Source of the DNA: Pseudothioglobus sp905182815
GTDB lineage: Bacteria > Pseudomonadota > Gammaproteobacteria > PS1 > Pseudothioglobaceae
Length of the DNA stretch: 64,000 bases
Assembly: GCF_048087625.1 (NCBI RefSeq)
Contig: NZ_CP159805.1
Location: 1,054,001-1,118,000, forward strand
Direction of reading: 5' to 3'
A program made the translations under genes and the position numbers. The notes beneath the pieces were generated by a model. The model made no database searches. It saw only the letters and a list, made by a program, of their open reading frames with translations, and was not told the DNA's origin. The number at the start of each line of letters is the position of its first letter. Position 1 is the first letter of the stretch. This document shows positions 1 through 9,449 of this stretch, one piece after another.

Positions 1-2129
1 CTGATGAAGTATTGGTTGTTGCTACAACAAGACCAGAGACCATGTTTGGAGACACAGCCGTTGCAATTCATCCCGAAGATACTCGCTACCAACACCTTAT
101 TGGTAAGTTTATAGACCTTCCTCTTTCCAACAAAAAAATCCCAATTATTGCTGACGACTATGTGGATATGGAATTTGGAACAGGGTGCGTAAAAATTACT
201 CCTGCTCATGATTTTAATGATTATGAAATTGGACAAAGACATAGCCTTGAAATTATCAATATATTAACTGATGATGCCAGCATAAACATTAACGCTCCTG
301 ATAAATATCAAGGGCTTGACCGTTTTGATGCTCGCAAAGAGGTTGTTAAAGATCTTGAAAGTCAAAATTTAATTGAAAAGATTGATCCGCACACTCTTAT
401 GGTGCCAAGGGGTGACAGAACTAATAGCATTATTGAGCCCTACATGACAGACCAATGGTTTGTCAAAGTTAAGCCTTTAGCAGGTCCTGCTATAGATGCT
501 GTAAAAAATGGTGACATCCGATTTGTTCCTGAAAACTGGAGTAAGACTTATTTCAATTGGATGGACAATATCGAAGATTGGTGTATTTCCCGTCAAATTT
601 GGTGGGGACACCGGATACCTGCTTGGTATGACAAAGAAGGTAAATTCTATGTAGCAAATAACCTTGAAGAAGCTCAAGCTCAGGCTGGAGTTGGAGTTGA
701 TTTAGAGCAAGATGAAGATGTTTTAGATACTTGGTTCTCTTCTGCATTATGGCCTTTTTCTACTTTAGGGTGGCCAGAAAAAACCCCTGAATTATCTCGC
801 TTCTATCCAACTAGCGTTCTTGTTACTGGCTTTGATATCATATTTTTCTGGGTAGCTCGTATGATTATGTTTGGGCTAAAATTTGCTAAAGATGTACCCT
901 TTAAAGATATTTATATTACCGGTCTTATTAAGGACGGCAATGGCCAAAAAATGAGTAAATCTAAGGGCAATGTATTAGATCCTATTGACTTGATTGATGG
1001 CATTTCGCTTAATGATCTTCTTGAGAAAAGAACTCAAGGAATGATGCAACCAAAATTAGCTGAAAAAATTCAAAAACAAACTAAAAAAGAGTTTCCTGAT
1101 GGGATTCCTGCCTTTGGAACTGATGCAATACGTTTTACCTTTGCTGCTCTAGCATCATTTGGTCGAGATATTAAATTTGATCTAAAAAGGGTTGAAGGCT
1201 ATCGAAATTTTTGTAATAAACTTTGGAATGCTTCACGCTTTGTCCTGATAAATCTTGAATCTAAATCAATTAATGTTAATGCTGTGTTGTCTAATCAAGA
1301 TAAATGGATACTGTCCAGGCTTCAACACACAAAAATTGAAGTTGAAAAACATTTGGCTGATTATCGATTAGATTTGATGAGTCAAACTCTATATGAATTT
1401 GTTTGGCATGATTATTGTGACTGGTACTTAGAGCTCTCAAAACCACTGCTAGAAAATAATAAGACAAAACAAGGCTGTGAAGCGACTCTTTTAAAAGTTT
1501 TGTCAGAAACTTTAGTCCTACTGCACCCAATCATTCCTTTTATCACAGAAGAAATTTTTGAACAATCTCAAAAGCTTCATAGTGGCTCTGATGAAAAGCT
1601 TATTTCGCAGGCCTTTCCTGAGCCTGAGGAGGCTCTTTTTAATAATGAGGCAGAATCTGAGGTCGAATGGCTGAAAGAATTTATTTTAGGTATTAGAAAA
1701 ATCAGAGGTGAAATGAATATTTCTCCTGGAAAGCCTTTGCAATGCTTTATCAAGAGCTTTAATTCCAAAGACAAAGATTACATTGAAAATAATAAATCAA
1801 TCATCTTTACCCTTGCTAAATTAGACAGTATTGAACTCATAGAGGCGAATAAAGAAGAGCCTGAGTCAGCAATTGCACTAGTTGGAGAAATGAAAATTTT
1901 AATCCCTTTAGCAGGTCTTATCGATAAAGATGCTGAAATAGATAGGCTTAACAAAGAAATTGATAAATTAATAAAACTTAAAGCTCAATTCTCAGGAAAA
2001 CTAAACAACAAGAAATTTACAAGCGGCGCCCCTGAAGCTGTAGTTAAAAAAGAACAAGATAAACTTGCTACTGTTGAAAAAGCATTACAAGACATGGAGT
2101 CGCAACTTGAAAAAATTTCTTTACTATGA
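1..2129 (+). CDS. valS: Valine--tRNA ligase, 5' part outside window
   Basis: Charges tRNA-Val with valine in the cytoplasm; class I aminoacyl-tRNA synthetase. The reading frame is already open at base 3, so the gene starts before the window and roughly the first 220 residues, including the HIGH signature, are missing. Visible: the editing-domain motif TTRPETMFGDTAV at the very start, the catalytic KMSKSKGN signature near 950-970, a GTDAIRFTFAALAS segment typical of ValS, the anticodon-binding region, and a C-terminal charged coiled-coil arm (about 1930-2120). The TTG at 12 is internal and is not the start. A short gap separates it from the SH3 protein gene. Sure of the identity. Confidence 0.97.
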   Translation, partial: DEVLVVATTRPETMFGDTAVAIHPEDTRYQHLIGKFIDLPLSNKKIPIIADDYVDMEFGTGCVKITPAHDFNDYEIGQRHSLEIINILTDDASININAPDKYQGLDRFDARKEVVKDLESQNLIEKIDPHTLMVPRGDRTNSIIEPYMTDQWFVKVKPLAGPAIDAVKNGDIRFVPENWSKTYFNWMDNIEDWCISRQIWWGHRIPAWYDKEGKFYVANNLEEAQAQAGVGVDLEQDEDVLDTWFSSALWPFSTLGWPEKTPELSRFYPTSVLVTGFDIIFFWVARMIMFGLKFAKDVPFKDIYITGLIKDGNGQKMSKSKGNVLDPIDLIDGISLNDLLEKRTQGMMQPKLAEKIQKQTKKEFPDGIPAFGTDAIRFTFAALASFGRDIKFDLKRVEGYRNFCNKLWNASRFVLINLESKSINVNAVLSNQDKWILSRLQHTKIEVEKHLADYRLDLMSQTLYEFVWHDYCDWYLELSKPLLENNKTKQGCEATLLKVLSETLVLLHPIIPFITEEIFEQSQKLHSGSDEKLISQAFPEPEEALFNNEAESEVEWLKEFILGIRKIRGEMNISPGKPLQCFIKSFNSKDKDYIENNKSIIFTLAKLDSIELIEANKEEPESAIALVGEMKILIPLAGLIDKDAEIDRLNKEIDKLIKLKAQFSGKLNNKKFTSGAPEAVVKKEQDKLATVEKALQDMESQLEKISLL

Positions 2130-2210
2130 AATACAGTGTAATTCATTGAAAAATCATGGAAAAAACATTTTTAAGAATCTAAGCAAGATAGAATACTGAT
2201 AAAATCTAAT

Positions 2211-2861
2211 ATGAACAAATATATATCAACATTATTGATCCTCATTCTTCTAACTTTTAAAGTTAGTGCAGAGTCTTTGGTCTATATTACTGACCAACTA
2301 GATATTCCAATAAGAGCGGATCAAAACTTTGGTGAAAATATAATTCGTCTTCTTCCATCTGGGACCGAACTTTCTTTATTGCAAAGCACTGAAGATGGAT
2401 GGGCTCAAGTTCAGTTTGATGACACTATTGGATGGATTAAATCTTTTTATATATCAAATGAGCCTCCCGCGCGTAAAGAGCTTAAAAAACTCACAAGAAG
2501 TTATAACGCTAACAAACTATTATTATCCAAACTTACTAGTGAAAAGGAAGTCTTAGAAACCGAACTTTTAACTTTAAAACAAGAAAATACAGATTTAGTC
2601 ATTCAGAGCTCAAAGTCAAAGGCTGAAAAGGAGCATATTGAACAAATTTATCAAGATGCCTTAAAACTAGAACATGAAAATGAAAAACATATTCAAGAAA
2701 AACTTCAACTGAAAACAGAGCTTCAATTGGCAGAAAATAATACTCAAATTCAAAAAGACACCAGCTCTAGAAATTGGTTCATAGTTGGTGCAATAGTACT
2801 TTTCTTTGGAATGATAATTGGTTTTATCATCCCTGGTCTTCTTAATAGAAGACGGTACTAA
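2211..2861 (+). CDS. SH3 and membrane-anchor domain protein (YgiM/TIGR04211 type)
   Basis: 216 residues. Domain order: N-terminal signal peptide (about 1-20, ending near VSAES), a bacterial SH3 domain (about 22-85, with IPIRADQNF and GWAQVQFDDTIGWI), a long charged coiled coil (about 95-180), and a C-terminal transmembrane helix (about 188-208) followed by an arginine-rich tail. This is the architecture of the YgiM family, presumably anchored in the inner membrane with the SH3 domain in the periplasm; the molecular role is unknown. It ends 17 bases before guaB on the same strand and may be cotranscribed with it. The domain call is solid; the function is open. Confidence 0.85.
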   Translation: MNKYISTLLILILLTFKVSAESLVYITDQLDIPIRADQNFGENIIRLLPSGTELSLLQSTEDGWAQVQFDDTIGWIKSFYISNEPPARKELKKLTRSYNANKLLLSKLTSEKEVLETELLTLKQENTDLVIQSSKSKAEKEHIEQIYQDALKLEHENEKHIQEKLQLKTELQLAENNTQIQKDTSSRNWFIVGAIVLFFGMIIGFIIPGLLNRRRY

Positions 2862-2878
2862 AAAATTAGGAGAACTAA

Positions 2879-4340
2879 ATGAAAGAATTAAAAAAAGCGC
2901 TTACCTTTGATGACATATTACTAGTCCCTGCTCACTCTGAAGTGCTCCCAAAAGAAGTTGACTTAACATCAAAACTTACCAATCTAATCACGTTAAATAC
3001 ACCTATCATCTCTGCTGCAATGGATACAGTTACTGAAGGTAAGCTTGCTATTGCAATCGCTCAAGAAGGCGGCATGGGAGTAATTCATAAAAATATGTCT
3101 ATTGAGGCGCAAGCTAGAGAAGTAAGAAAAGTAAAACGTTTCGAGTCTGGAATCATCAGGGATCCTATTAGTATTGATCCATCTGCAAGCATTAAAGACG
3201 TATTTGCTCTTCAAGCTCAACATGGTATTTCAGCATTACCAGTTGTCTTAAATAACATCTTAGTTGGCCTCATTACCAGTCGTGATGTTTTATTTGAAAC
3301 TCGCCTTGATGAGATTGTTGAAAATGTAATGACTCCTCAGAAATCACTTATTACTGTTGAAGAGGGCACATCTATGGAAACCGTCCGTAAGCTTCTTCAA
3401 AAACATCGCATTGAGAGAGTTTTAGTTACAGATAAAAAATTTAAATTAGGTGGAATGATTACCGTTAGTGATATTAAGAAAACCAGTGACTTTCCAAAAG
3501 CTGCAAAGGATGATTTAGAGAGACTAATTGTTGCAGCTGCGGTTGGTGTTGGAAAAGGAACAGGAGATCGTATTAGTGCACTTGTAAAGGCTGGCGTCGA
3601 TCTAATAGTTATTGACACTGCACATGGTCATTCACAAGGCGTAATCGATCGCGTCATCAAAACAAAAAAAGACTTTCCTAATTTAGAAATTATTGCTGGA
3701 AACATTGCAACCGCAGAAGCTGCTCTAGATCTTGTTAAAGCCGGGGCTGATAGTGTAAAAGTTGGAATTGGGCCAGGAAGTATATGCACAACTAGAATTG
3801 TTGCAGGCGTTGGGGTACCTCAAATTAGCGCAATTTCTGATATTGCTGATGCCCTTAAAGGAACCAATGTGACAGTAATTGCTGATGGAGGTGTTCGTTT
3901 CTCTGGTGATGCAGCTAAAGCCTTTGCAGCTGGAGCACACTGCGTTATGCTTGGCTCTATGCTTGCAGGAACCGAAGAGTCACCTGGAGAGGTTGAACTA
4001 TTTCAAGGAAGGTCTTATAAGGCATATAGGGGCATGGGCTCAATTGGTGCAATGGGTCAAGCTCATGGCTCTTCAGATCGATACTTTCAAGCCGAACTTG
4101 CAGCTGAAAAACTAGTTCCCGAAGGTATAGAAGGAAGAGTCCCTTTCAAAGGATACTATACGGCCTATTATTCATCAGATGGTCGGAGGCATAAGATCAT
4201 CTATGGGTTATACTGGCTGTAAAAACCTTGAAGCCATGAGAACAAAGGTTCAATTCGTTCAAGTTACTGCAGCTGGCATGACAGAATCTCATGTTCATGA
4301 TGTTTCAATTACTAAGGAAGCACCAAACTACCATCAATAA
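2879..4340 (+). CDS. guaB: Inosine-5'-monophosphate dehydrogenase, frameshifted near the 3' end
   Basis: Oxidises IMP to XMP, the committed step of GMP synthesis. A good ribosome site (AGGAG) precedes the ATG. Visible: N-terminal DDILLVPAHSEVLP, two CBS domains (about 95-205), and the catalytic loop GPGSICTTRIVAG. The uninterrupted frame stops at 4222 with an abnormal C-terminus. Dropping one base near 4151-4158 (for example T4154) restores a normal ending: IRPIIHQMVGGIRSSMGYTGC, then the family C-terminus to EAPNYHQ and a TAA at 4338-4340. The restored length, about 486 residues, is normal for GuaB. guaA is not adjacent. Identity is certain; whether the frameshift is real or a sequence error cannot be decided here. 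Confidence 0.93.
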
Positions 4341-4350
4341 AGTAAAGTTT

Positions 4351-4662
4351 TTATTCTTCGTCTAAAGCCTTAAGCTTAGCAAAACTTTTCTTGTAGCCTG
4401 GTTTAGCAAGAATCTCTAAGTAAAATGATTTCAAGCTCTCTGCTTCTGCCTCACTGATGCACTTACTTATTTCAGAAGATAAAATAACCTCGGCCTTTTC
4501 TTCTGAAGGGCCAAACTTGCAATCAAAATTCCAACAATCAAAATCATCAGGAAGTAATTTTCTATTCTCTCTCTTTAAATATTTTTTAACGTCACGCCTA
4601 GCTGCCTCGATAAGTCTAGCTGGTTTAATTTTAGGATGAATCAATTCAAATGTCTTTTTCAT
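4351..4662 (-). CDS. DUF6172 family protein
   Basis: 103 residues, soluble, rich in Lys/Arg at the N-terminus and Glu/Ser at the C-terminus. The opening MKKTFELIHPKIKPARLIEAA, the KYLKRENRK segment and DFDCWNFDCKFG match my memory of DUF6172, a small conserved proteobacterial family with no known function. It lies convergent to guaB, with about 10 bases between the restored guaB stop and its own stop. No signal peptide or membrane segment. The family recognition is from memory; no role can be given. Confidence 0.7.
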   Translation of the reverse strand: MKKTFELIHPKIKPARLIEAARRDVKKYLKRENRKLLPDDFDCWNFDCKFGPSEEKAEVILSSEISKCISEAEAESLKSFYLEILAKPGYKKSFAKLKALDEE

Positions 4663-4772
4663 TATTGAATTACTAGAAATGTTTAAAAAGAGTGTATTTT
4701 AATTAAATAAGCGCATAGTAGTTAAGTTACTTTAACAACACAGTAAACCTTTTTGATTATTAATCATAATGC

Positions 4773-5567
4773 TTAATATAATTTTCCAAAAAAAGTCATT
4801 CTTGCTGACTCTGAAAGCTTTACATCAGGCTCAGAATTGTAAGCTAAAACCGACAACACTCTTGTCAAATCTCCTTCTGTCGGTGTTACTCGGTGTATAG
4901 CGTTTTTACCTCGAAATAAAACAAGTGAACCATTTTCCATTTTTAATTTGTTAGGTGAGCATCTGTTATCTAATAAAAGCGAAACTTGATCATAATTATT
5001 TTCATTATTAAAAGAGTTTCTAAAATCACGAATGTACTCAAATCTCCCTCCAGATATGGGCTTTTGTATTAACAATGTAATCGCAAAAGAAGAGTTATCA
5101 AAGTGCCAACCTAGCTCCTGCCCTTCTTTAGCATAATGAATATTTATTGAAGATAATTCGTCATCATATTTATATAATGCTTCTTCGCTTAAAACCTCGC
5201 AAAGAAACTCTTTAAACCTTTTCGAATTATAAAGAAACCTTAAATAAGAGTCACTTGGAACTTGATTATCAGTGATACATCCTTTTGAAGATATCACGGT
5301 TTTGTTTCTTGGATGACTATCTTGAAAACTAGGATCTGAAGGCTCTAAATAAACATTATGTTTATTTACACAGTAATAAGCTAAATCCTCCTGTTTATTA
5401 GACTCTTTAAGAATTTTATTGATTGTATCCTTTAAAAGAAAATCTGTAAGAACAAGTACCCCTTCATTATCTAATTTTCTTTTACACTCAGTCCTATAAA
5501 TAGAGCTATTAATTGGATGCTTATCCATATCAATAATAGCTGATAATTTATTTTTATTTATCATCAC
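4773..5567 (-). CDS. Putative Fe(II)/2-oxoglutarate-dependent dioxygenase
   Basis: 264 residues. The C-terminal half shows a double-stranded beta-helix oxygenase core: the iron-binding pair in ELGWHFDNSSF (H and D, about residue 155) and the distal His plus 2-oxoglutarate Arg in AIHRVTPTEGDLTRVLSVL (about 225-245). A conserved GGRFEYI lies between. The N-terminal half has no motif I recognise. Such proteins hydroxylate small molecules or peptides, so no substrate can be named. It is divergent from the RoxA-type gene across a 117-base gap, placing two 2-oxoglutarate oxygenases back to back. Start: first of two adjacent ATGs. Confidence 0.72.
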   Translation of the reverse strand: MMINKNKLSAIIDMDKHPINSSIYRTECKRKLDNEGVLVLTDFLLKDTINKILKESNKQEDLAYYCVNKHNVYLEPSDPSFQDSHPRNKTVISSKGCITDNQVPSDSYLRFLYNSKRFKEFLCEVLSEEALYKYDDELSSINIHYAKEGQELGWHFDNSSFAITLLIQKPISGGRFEYIRDFRNSFNNENNYDQVSLLLDNRCSPNKLKMENGSLVLFRGKNAIHRVTPTEGDLTRVLSVLAYNSEPDVKLSESARMTFFGKLY

Positions 5568-5684
5568 AAACTAAGTATTTAATTTTCATTATAAAAATAA
5601 TTATATATACAACCAATATGGATAATTTGTTGTATTCAAGCTTTATGTTAATAGATAATTAAACAACAATTTAAAAGGAACATA

Positions 5685-6791
5685 ATGATTCATTTTGGCC
5701 AAATTTCTAAAAAACAGTTTCTAGAAGAGTATTGGCAAAAAAAACCACTTCTAATTAAAAACGCCCTTCCAAAATTTATTAGTCCTCTGTCTCCAGATGA
5801 AATTGCAGGGCTTTCTTGTGAAGAAGAATTTGAATCTAGAATTGTGACTGGATCAATTTCAATGAATAAATGGGACGTAGAAGAAGGTCCCTTTGATGAA
5901 AAAATCTTTGCCCAGCTTCCAAACAATAAGTGGACTCTTTTAGTTCAAGGAATCGACAGATACATAAGTGAAGTTCATCAGATTATTAGTGAGTTTGATT
6001 TTATTCCAAGGTGGCGCTTTGATGACGTAATGATATCTTTTGCAGCATTAGGCGGAAGCGTTGGACCTCATTATGATCATTATGATGTGTTTTTACTTCA
6101 AGGGCTTGGAAGGCGACAATGGACAACAAGTGTAATTGATTGCAATCCTGAAAATTACTTAAAAGATACTCCACTTCGAATAATGAAAAATTTTATTAAA
6201 GAAACAACTTGGGTGGCTGAGCCTGGAGATATCGTCTATATACCTCCAAAAGTCGCTCATCATGGTGTAAGTCTTGATGATGAATGTATAACGCTCTCGA
6301 TTGGCTACAGATCCTACTTAAATAATGAAATGCTGAGTTCACTTGAATTGCCTAATAATAAGAATGATGCCTATCTTAAAGACCCAGAATGGGAAGTGAA
6401 CATTAATCCAGCTGAAATTACTCAATCAGTAATTGAGCAAACGAGAAGATTTTTAAAAATTAATACGCTTCCTAAAGACTACTTTGGGTGCTTTGTAACC
6501 AAACTTGATCCTGAGGATGAAAAAAAATTTAATGAAATCAGAGCTTACCAGACTCAAGAAGAAATAGAAGAGCTAGGTTTTTATCAACTTCATCCAATAT
6601 GCAGAATAGCTTACCAATTTATCAATCAAGAGTTGAGAGTATTTATTAATGGTGAAGTCTTTAGTTGTAGCGGTATAGATGAAGACTTAGTTGTTAGTTT
6701 TTCCAATACCAGAAAACTTCAATTAAGCAATAAAAATAGAACTCTAGCAGAGCGATTAGTGTCATTATCACTCATCGAAAAATCTACATAA
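5685..6791 (+). CDS. roxA: Ribosomal oxygenase RoxA/YcfD (JmjC-like cupin, uL16 arginine hydroxylase)
   Basis: 368 residues. The N-terminal FLEEYWQKKPLLIKNALP is the signature opening of the YcfD/RoxA family. The JmjC fold carries the iron ligands in GPHYDHYDVFLLQ (H...D, about residues 125-132) and the distal His in PPKVAHHGVSLDDE (about 190). Known members hydroxylate an arginine of ribosomal protein L16 using Fe(II) and 2-oxoglutarate. The C-terminal half is the dimerisation/winged-helix part typical of the family. AAGGA precedes the ATG. Length is normal. The substrate is taken from the family. Confidence 0.88.
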   Translation: MIHFGQISKKQFLEEYWQKKPLLIKNALPKFISPLSPDEIAGLSCEEEFESRIVTGSISMNKWDVEEGPFDEKIFAQLPNNKWTLLVQGIDRYISEVHQIISEFDFIPRWRFDDVMISFAALGGSVGPHYDHYDVFLLQGLGRRQWTTSVIDCNPENYLKDTPLRIMKNFIKETTWVAEPGDIVYIPPKVAHHGVSLDDECITLSIGYRSYLNNEMLSSLELPNNKNDAYLKDPEWEVNINPAEITQSVIEQTRRFLKINTLPKDYFGCFVTKLDPEDEKKFNEIRAYQTQEEIEELGFYQLHPICRIAYQFINQELRVFINGEVFSCSGIDEDLVVSFSNTRKLQLSNKNRTLAERLVSLSLIEKST

Positions 6792-7019
6792 AACTAATCA
6801 ATATTTTTAAATTAAGTTTTAATTATTTAAAACTTATAAAGCATTAATACTCAATGAGAACAGGCAAATTTAGTACATTCGAGAAAAAAAATTAGGGGAT
6901 AATTCAACTGTTTTATGGATTTTGGTAAGTTTTATCTCAAGCGTACCTATTGGGTATGTTTTAAATAAAGCTTATTACGTTAAACCATAAAACATTTTTT
7001 ATTTTATTGGAGTAACGCA

Positions 7020-9113
7020 ATGGACATGAATATAGTTCAAAAAAGTTTTACGTTTGGCAATAGTCAGATCACATTTGAAACAGGAAGAATCGCACGACAA
7101 TCTCATGGAGCTGTTTTAGCTAGCATGGATGATACACAAGTACTAGTTAGCGTTGTGGGAGCAAAAGAAGCCAAACCAGGTCAATCTTTTTTTCCATTAT
7201 CCGTAGATTATATTGAAAAGACTTATGCAGCAGGAAAAATCCCTGGTGGCTTTCTTAAAAGAGAAGGGCGTCCAAGTGAAAAAGAGACATTAACTTCTCG
7301 CCTAATCGACCGCCCTATTCGTCCATTATTTCCAAATGGCTACATGAATGAAGTTCAAGTTATGATTCAGGTTATTTCTGCAAATAAAAATGTAGATCCT
7401 GATATTTTAGCAATGCTTGGAACTTCTGCAGCATTGGCAATTGCTGGGGTTCCTTTTAAAGGGCCTATTGGTGCTGCACGCGTTGGTTACAAAGATGGAA
7501 GCTACATTATTAACCCAACATATACTGATCTTAAGACTTCAGAACTTGATATGGTTGTTGCTGGAACCAAAGATGCTGTATTAATGGTTGAATCTGAAGC
7601 AAGTGAACTTTCAGAGGACGTAATGCTTGCAGCTGTTATGTTTGCACATGAGCAATTTCAAGTAGTAATTGATAGTGTTGCTGAATTTGCAAAAGAGGTA
7701 GGAGTTTCTCCTCGCGAATGGGAAGCACCAGCTGAGGATGAATCTCTAATGTCTTCTATTAAATCTAAATTTGAAAGTAAAATTTCTGAAGCTTATCAGA
7801 CTGTTGACAAGATGGAGCGTTATGAAAAAATGGGTGAAGTTAAAGTCGCTGCCCTTGAAGAATTTATAACTGATGCTGATGATTCACCTAGCTCTGATGA
7901 CGTTAAAAACTATATTAAAAAAATTGAAAAATCAACTGTTAGAGAGCGTATCTTAAAAGGTGAGCCAAGAATCGATGGAAGAGATAGCTCGACTGTTCGT
8001 GAACTTGCAATCGAAACAGGCGTATTAGAAAATACGCATGGTTCCGCACTTTTTACGCGTGGTGAAACTCAAGCCCTTGTTGTTACAACTCTTGGCTCTA
8101 AAAGAGATGGACAGCTTATTGAAAAACTTGAATCAAATGATCGTATAGAAGATCACTTCATGCTTCATTACAACTTCCCTCCATACTGTGTAGGTGAAAC
8201 AGGTCGAGTAATGGGCGTTAAACGTCGTGAAATCGGTCATGGTCGATTGGCTCGAAGAGGAATTGCAGCTTGCCTTCCAAGTATTGAAGAGTTTCCATAT
8301 ACTATCCGTATCGTTTCAGAAATAACTGAGTCTAACGGCTCTAGTTCAATGGCAAGTGTCTGTGGCTCTTCTCTGTCACTTATGGACGCAGGTGTTCCAA
8401 TTAAAGCGCCAGTTGCAGGTATTGCGATGGGTCTTGTTAAAGATGAAGATCGCTTTACAGTATTAACTGATATTCTTGGTGATGAAGATCACCTTGGTGA
8501 TATGGACTTTAAAGTTGCTGGAACAGCAAAAGGAATAAATGCACTTCAAATGGATATTAAGATTGATGGTATCACTGAAGACATTATGTCAATTGCACTT
8601 AAGCAAGCCAAAGAAGCAAGACTTAATATTCTTGGTCAAATGAACCAAGTTATTTCTGAGCCTAATGCTGCATCAAAAAATGCTCCTAAGACTAAAGTTA
8701 TTAAAATCCCTACTGACAAGATTCGTGATGTAATTGGTAAGGGTGGCGAGACTATCAGGGGTATCGTAGCTCAATCAGGTGCTAGCGTAGATGTTGATGA
8801 CGAAGGAAATGTTAATGTTTTTGCAAATGATACTGAAAGCTTTGAAAAAGCAGTTCAGATGGTTAAAGATGTCACTGCAGTTCCTGAATTAAACAAAGTG
8901 TATATGGGCAAGGTAGCAAAAATAGTCGAATTTGGCGCTTTTGTTACAATCATGCCTAATCAGGATGGACTTCTTCATGTATCTGAAATTGCACATGAAA
9001 GAGTTGAAAAAGTTGAAGATCACCTTAAGGAAGGTCAAGAAATTGAAGTTAAAGTTCTTGGGATAGACCGAGGAAGAATTAAACTTTCTCGAAAGGCTTT
9101 AATTGATAAGTAA
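7020..9113 (+). CDS. pnp: Polyribonucleotide nucleotidyltransferase (PNPase)
   Basis: Phosphorolytic 3'-5' exoribonuclease of mRNA decay, normally trimeric and part of the RNase E degradosome. 697 residues, normal length. Two RNase PH domains (about 10-230 and 315-535), a KH domain with the GxxG loop in DVIGKGGETIRGI (about 565-580), and a C-terminal S1 domain (about 625-695, VYMGKVAKIVEFGAFV). The start has GGAG nine bases upstream; a second ATG two codons later is possible. rpsO, the usual upstream neighbour, is absent from the 228-base gap before it. A strong terminator follows at once. Confidence 0.97.
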   Translation: MDMNIVQKSFTFGNSQITFETGRIARQSHGAVLASMDDTQVLVSVVGAKEAKPGQSFFPLSVDYIEKTYAAGKIPGGFLKREGRPSEKETLTSRLIDRPIRPLFPNGYMNEVQVMIQVISANKNVDPDILAMLGTSAALAIAGVPFKGPIGAARVGYKDGSYIINPTYTDLKTSELDMVVAGTKDAVLMVESEASELSEDVMLAAVMFAHEQFQVVIDSVAEFAKEVGVSPREWEAPAEDESLMSSIKSKFESKISEAYQTVDKMERYEKMGEVKVAALEEFITDADDSPSSDDVKNYIKKIEKSTVRERILKGEPRIDGRDSSTVRELAIETGVLENTHGSALFTRGETQALVVTTLGSKRDGQLIEKLESNDRIEDHFMLHYNFPPYCVGETGRVMGVKRREIGHGRLARRGIAACLPSIEEFPYTIRIVSEITESNGSSSMASVCGSSLSLMDAGVPIKAPVAGIAMGLVKDEDRFTVLTDILGDEDHLGDMDFKVAGTAKGINALQMDIKIDGITEDIMSIALKQAKEARLNILGQMNQVISEPNAASKNAPKTKVIKIPTDKIRDVIGKGGETIRGIVAQSGASVDVDDEGNVNVFANDTESFEKAVQMVKDVTAVPELNKVYMGKVAKIVEFGAFVTIMPNQDGLLHVSEIAHERVEKVEDHLKEGQEIEVKVLGIDRGRIKLSRKALIDK

Positions 9114-9118
9114 TTAAA

Positions 9119-9147
9119 TAAAGCCACCGAAAGGTGGCTTTTTTATT
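9119..9147 (+). terminator. Rho-independent terminator of pnp
   Basis: A perfect 8-bp stem (9121-9128 with 9133-9140, AAGCCACC/GGTGGCTT) closed by a GAAA tetraloop and followed by a T-run. It starts 7 bases after the pnp stop, so it ends pnp transcription before slyX. Confidence 0.93.
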
Positions 9148-9161
9148 GAATATAATAAATT

Positions 9162-9371
9162 ATGTCAGATAATAAACTCGTAGAACTAGAAGAAAAAATA
9201 TCATATCTTCAAAATATGCTCGATGAACTTAATATGGTTATTTTCCGTCAAGGTGAAAAAATTGAAAAACTCACTAATCAAATTAAAGAAACTAATGAAA
9301 AGATAATTAATCACTCTGAATCGCAACCTGAACAATCTGAAGTGACTGATGATAAGCCACCACATTATTAA
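9162..9371 (+). CDS. slyX: SlyX family protein
   Basis: 69 residues. A heptad-patterned coiled coil (LVELEEKISYLQNMLDELN, RQGEKIEKLTNQI) ends in the family hallmark PPHY. SlyX is a small conserved proteobacterial protein of unclear function. The ATG lies about 14 bases past the pnp terminator, so it needs its own promoter or readthrough. Length and ending are typical. Confidence 0.88.
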   Translation: MSDNKLVELEEKISYLQNMLDELNMVIFRQGEKIEKLTNQIKETNEKIINHSESQPEQSEVTDDKPPHY

Positions 9372-9449
9372 CTTGGATTAGATTGCCTTAAAAGAGAGAA
9401 TTTTAGAGCTTATTAAGGGAGAATATGAAAGCAATGAGTTTTCTAGCTA

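Noticed and set aside
12..14. TTG at 12 as the start of the valS gene
   Set aside because: The frame is open to the window edge and the protein lacks the ValS N-terminal third, so this codon is internal.
6792..7019. rpsO upstream of pnp
   Set aside because: The gap does not encode ribosomal protein S15 in any frame I read.
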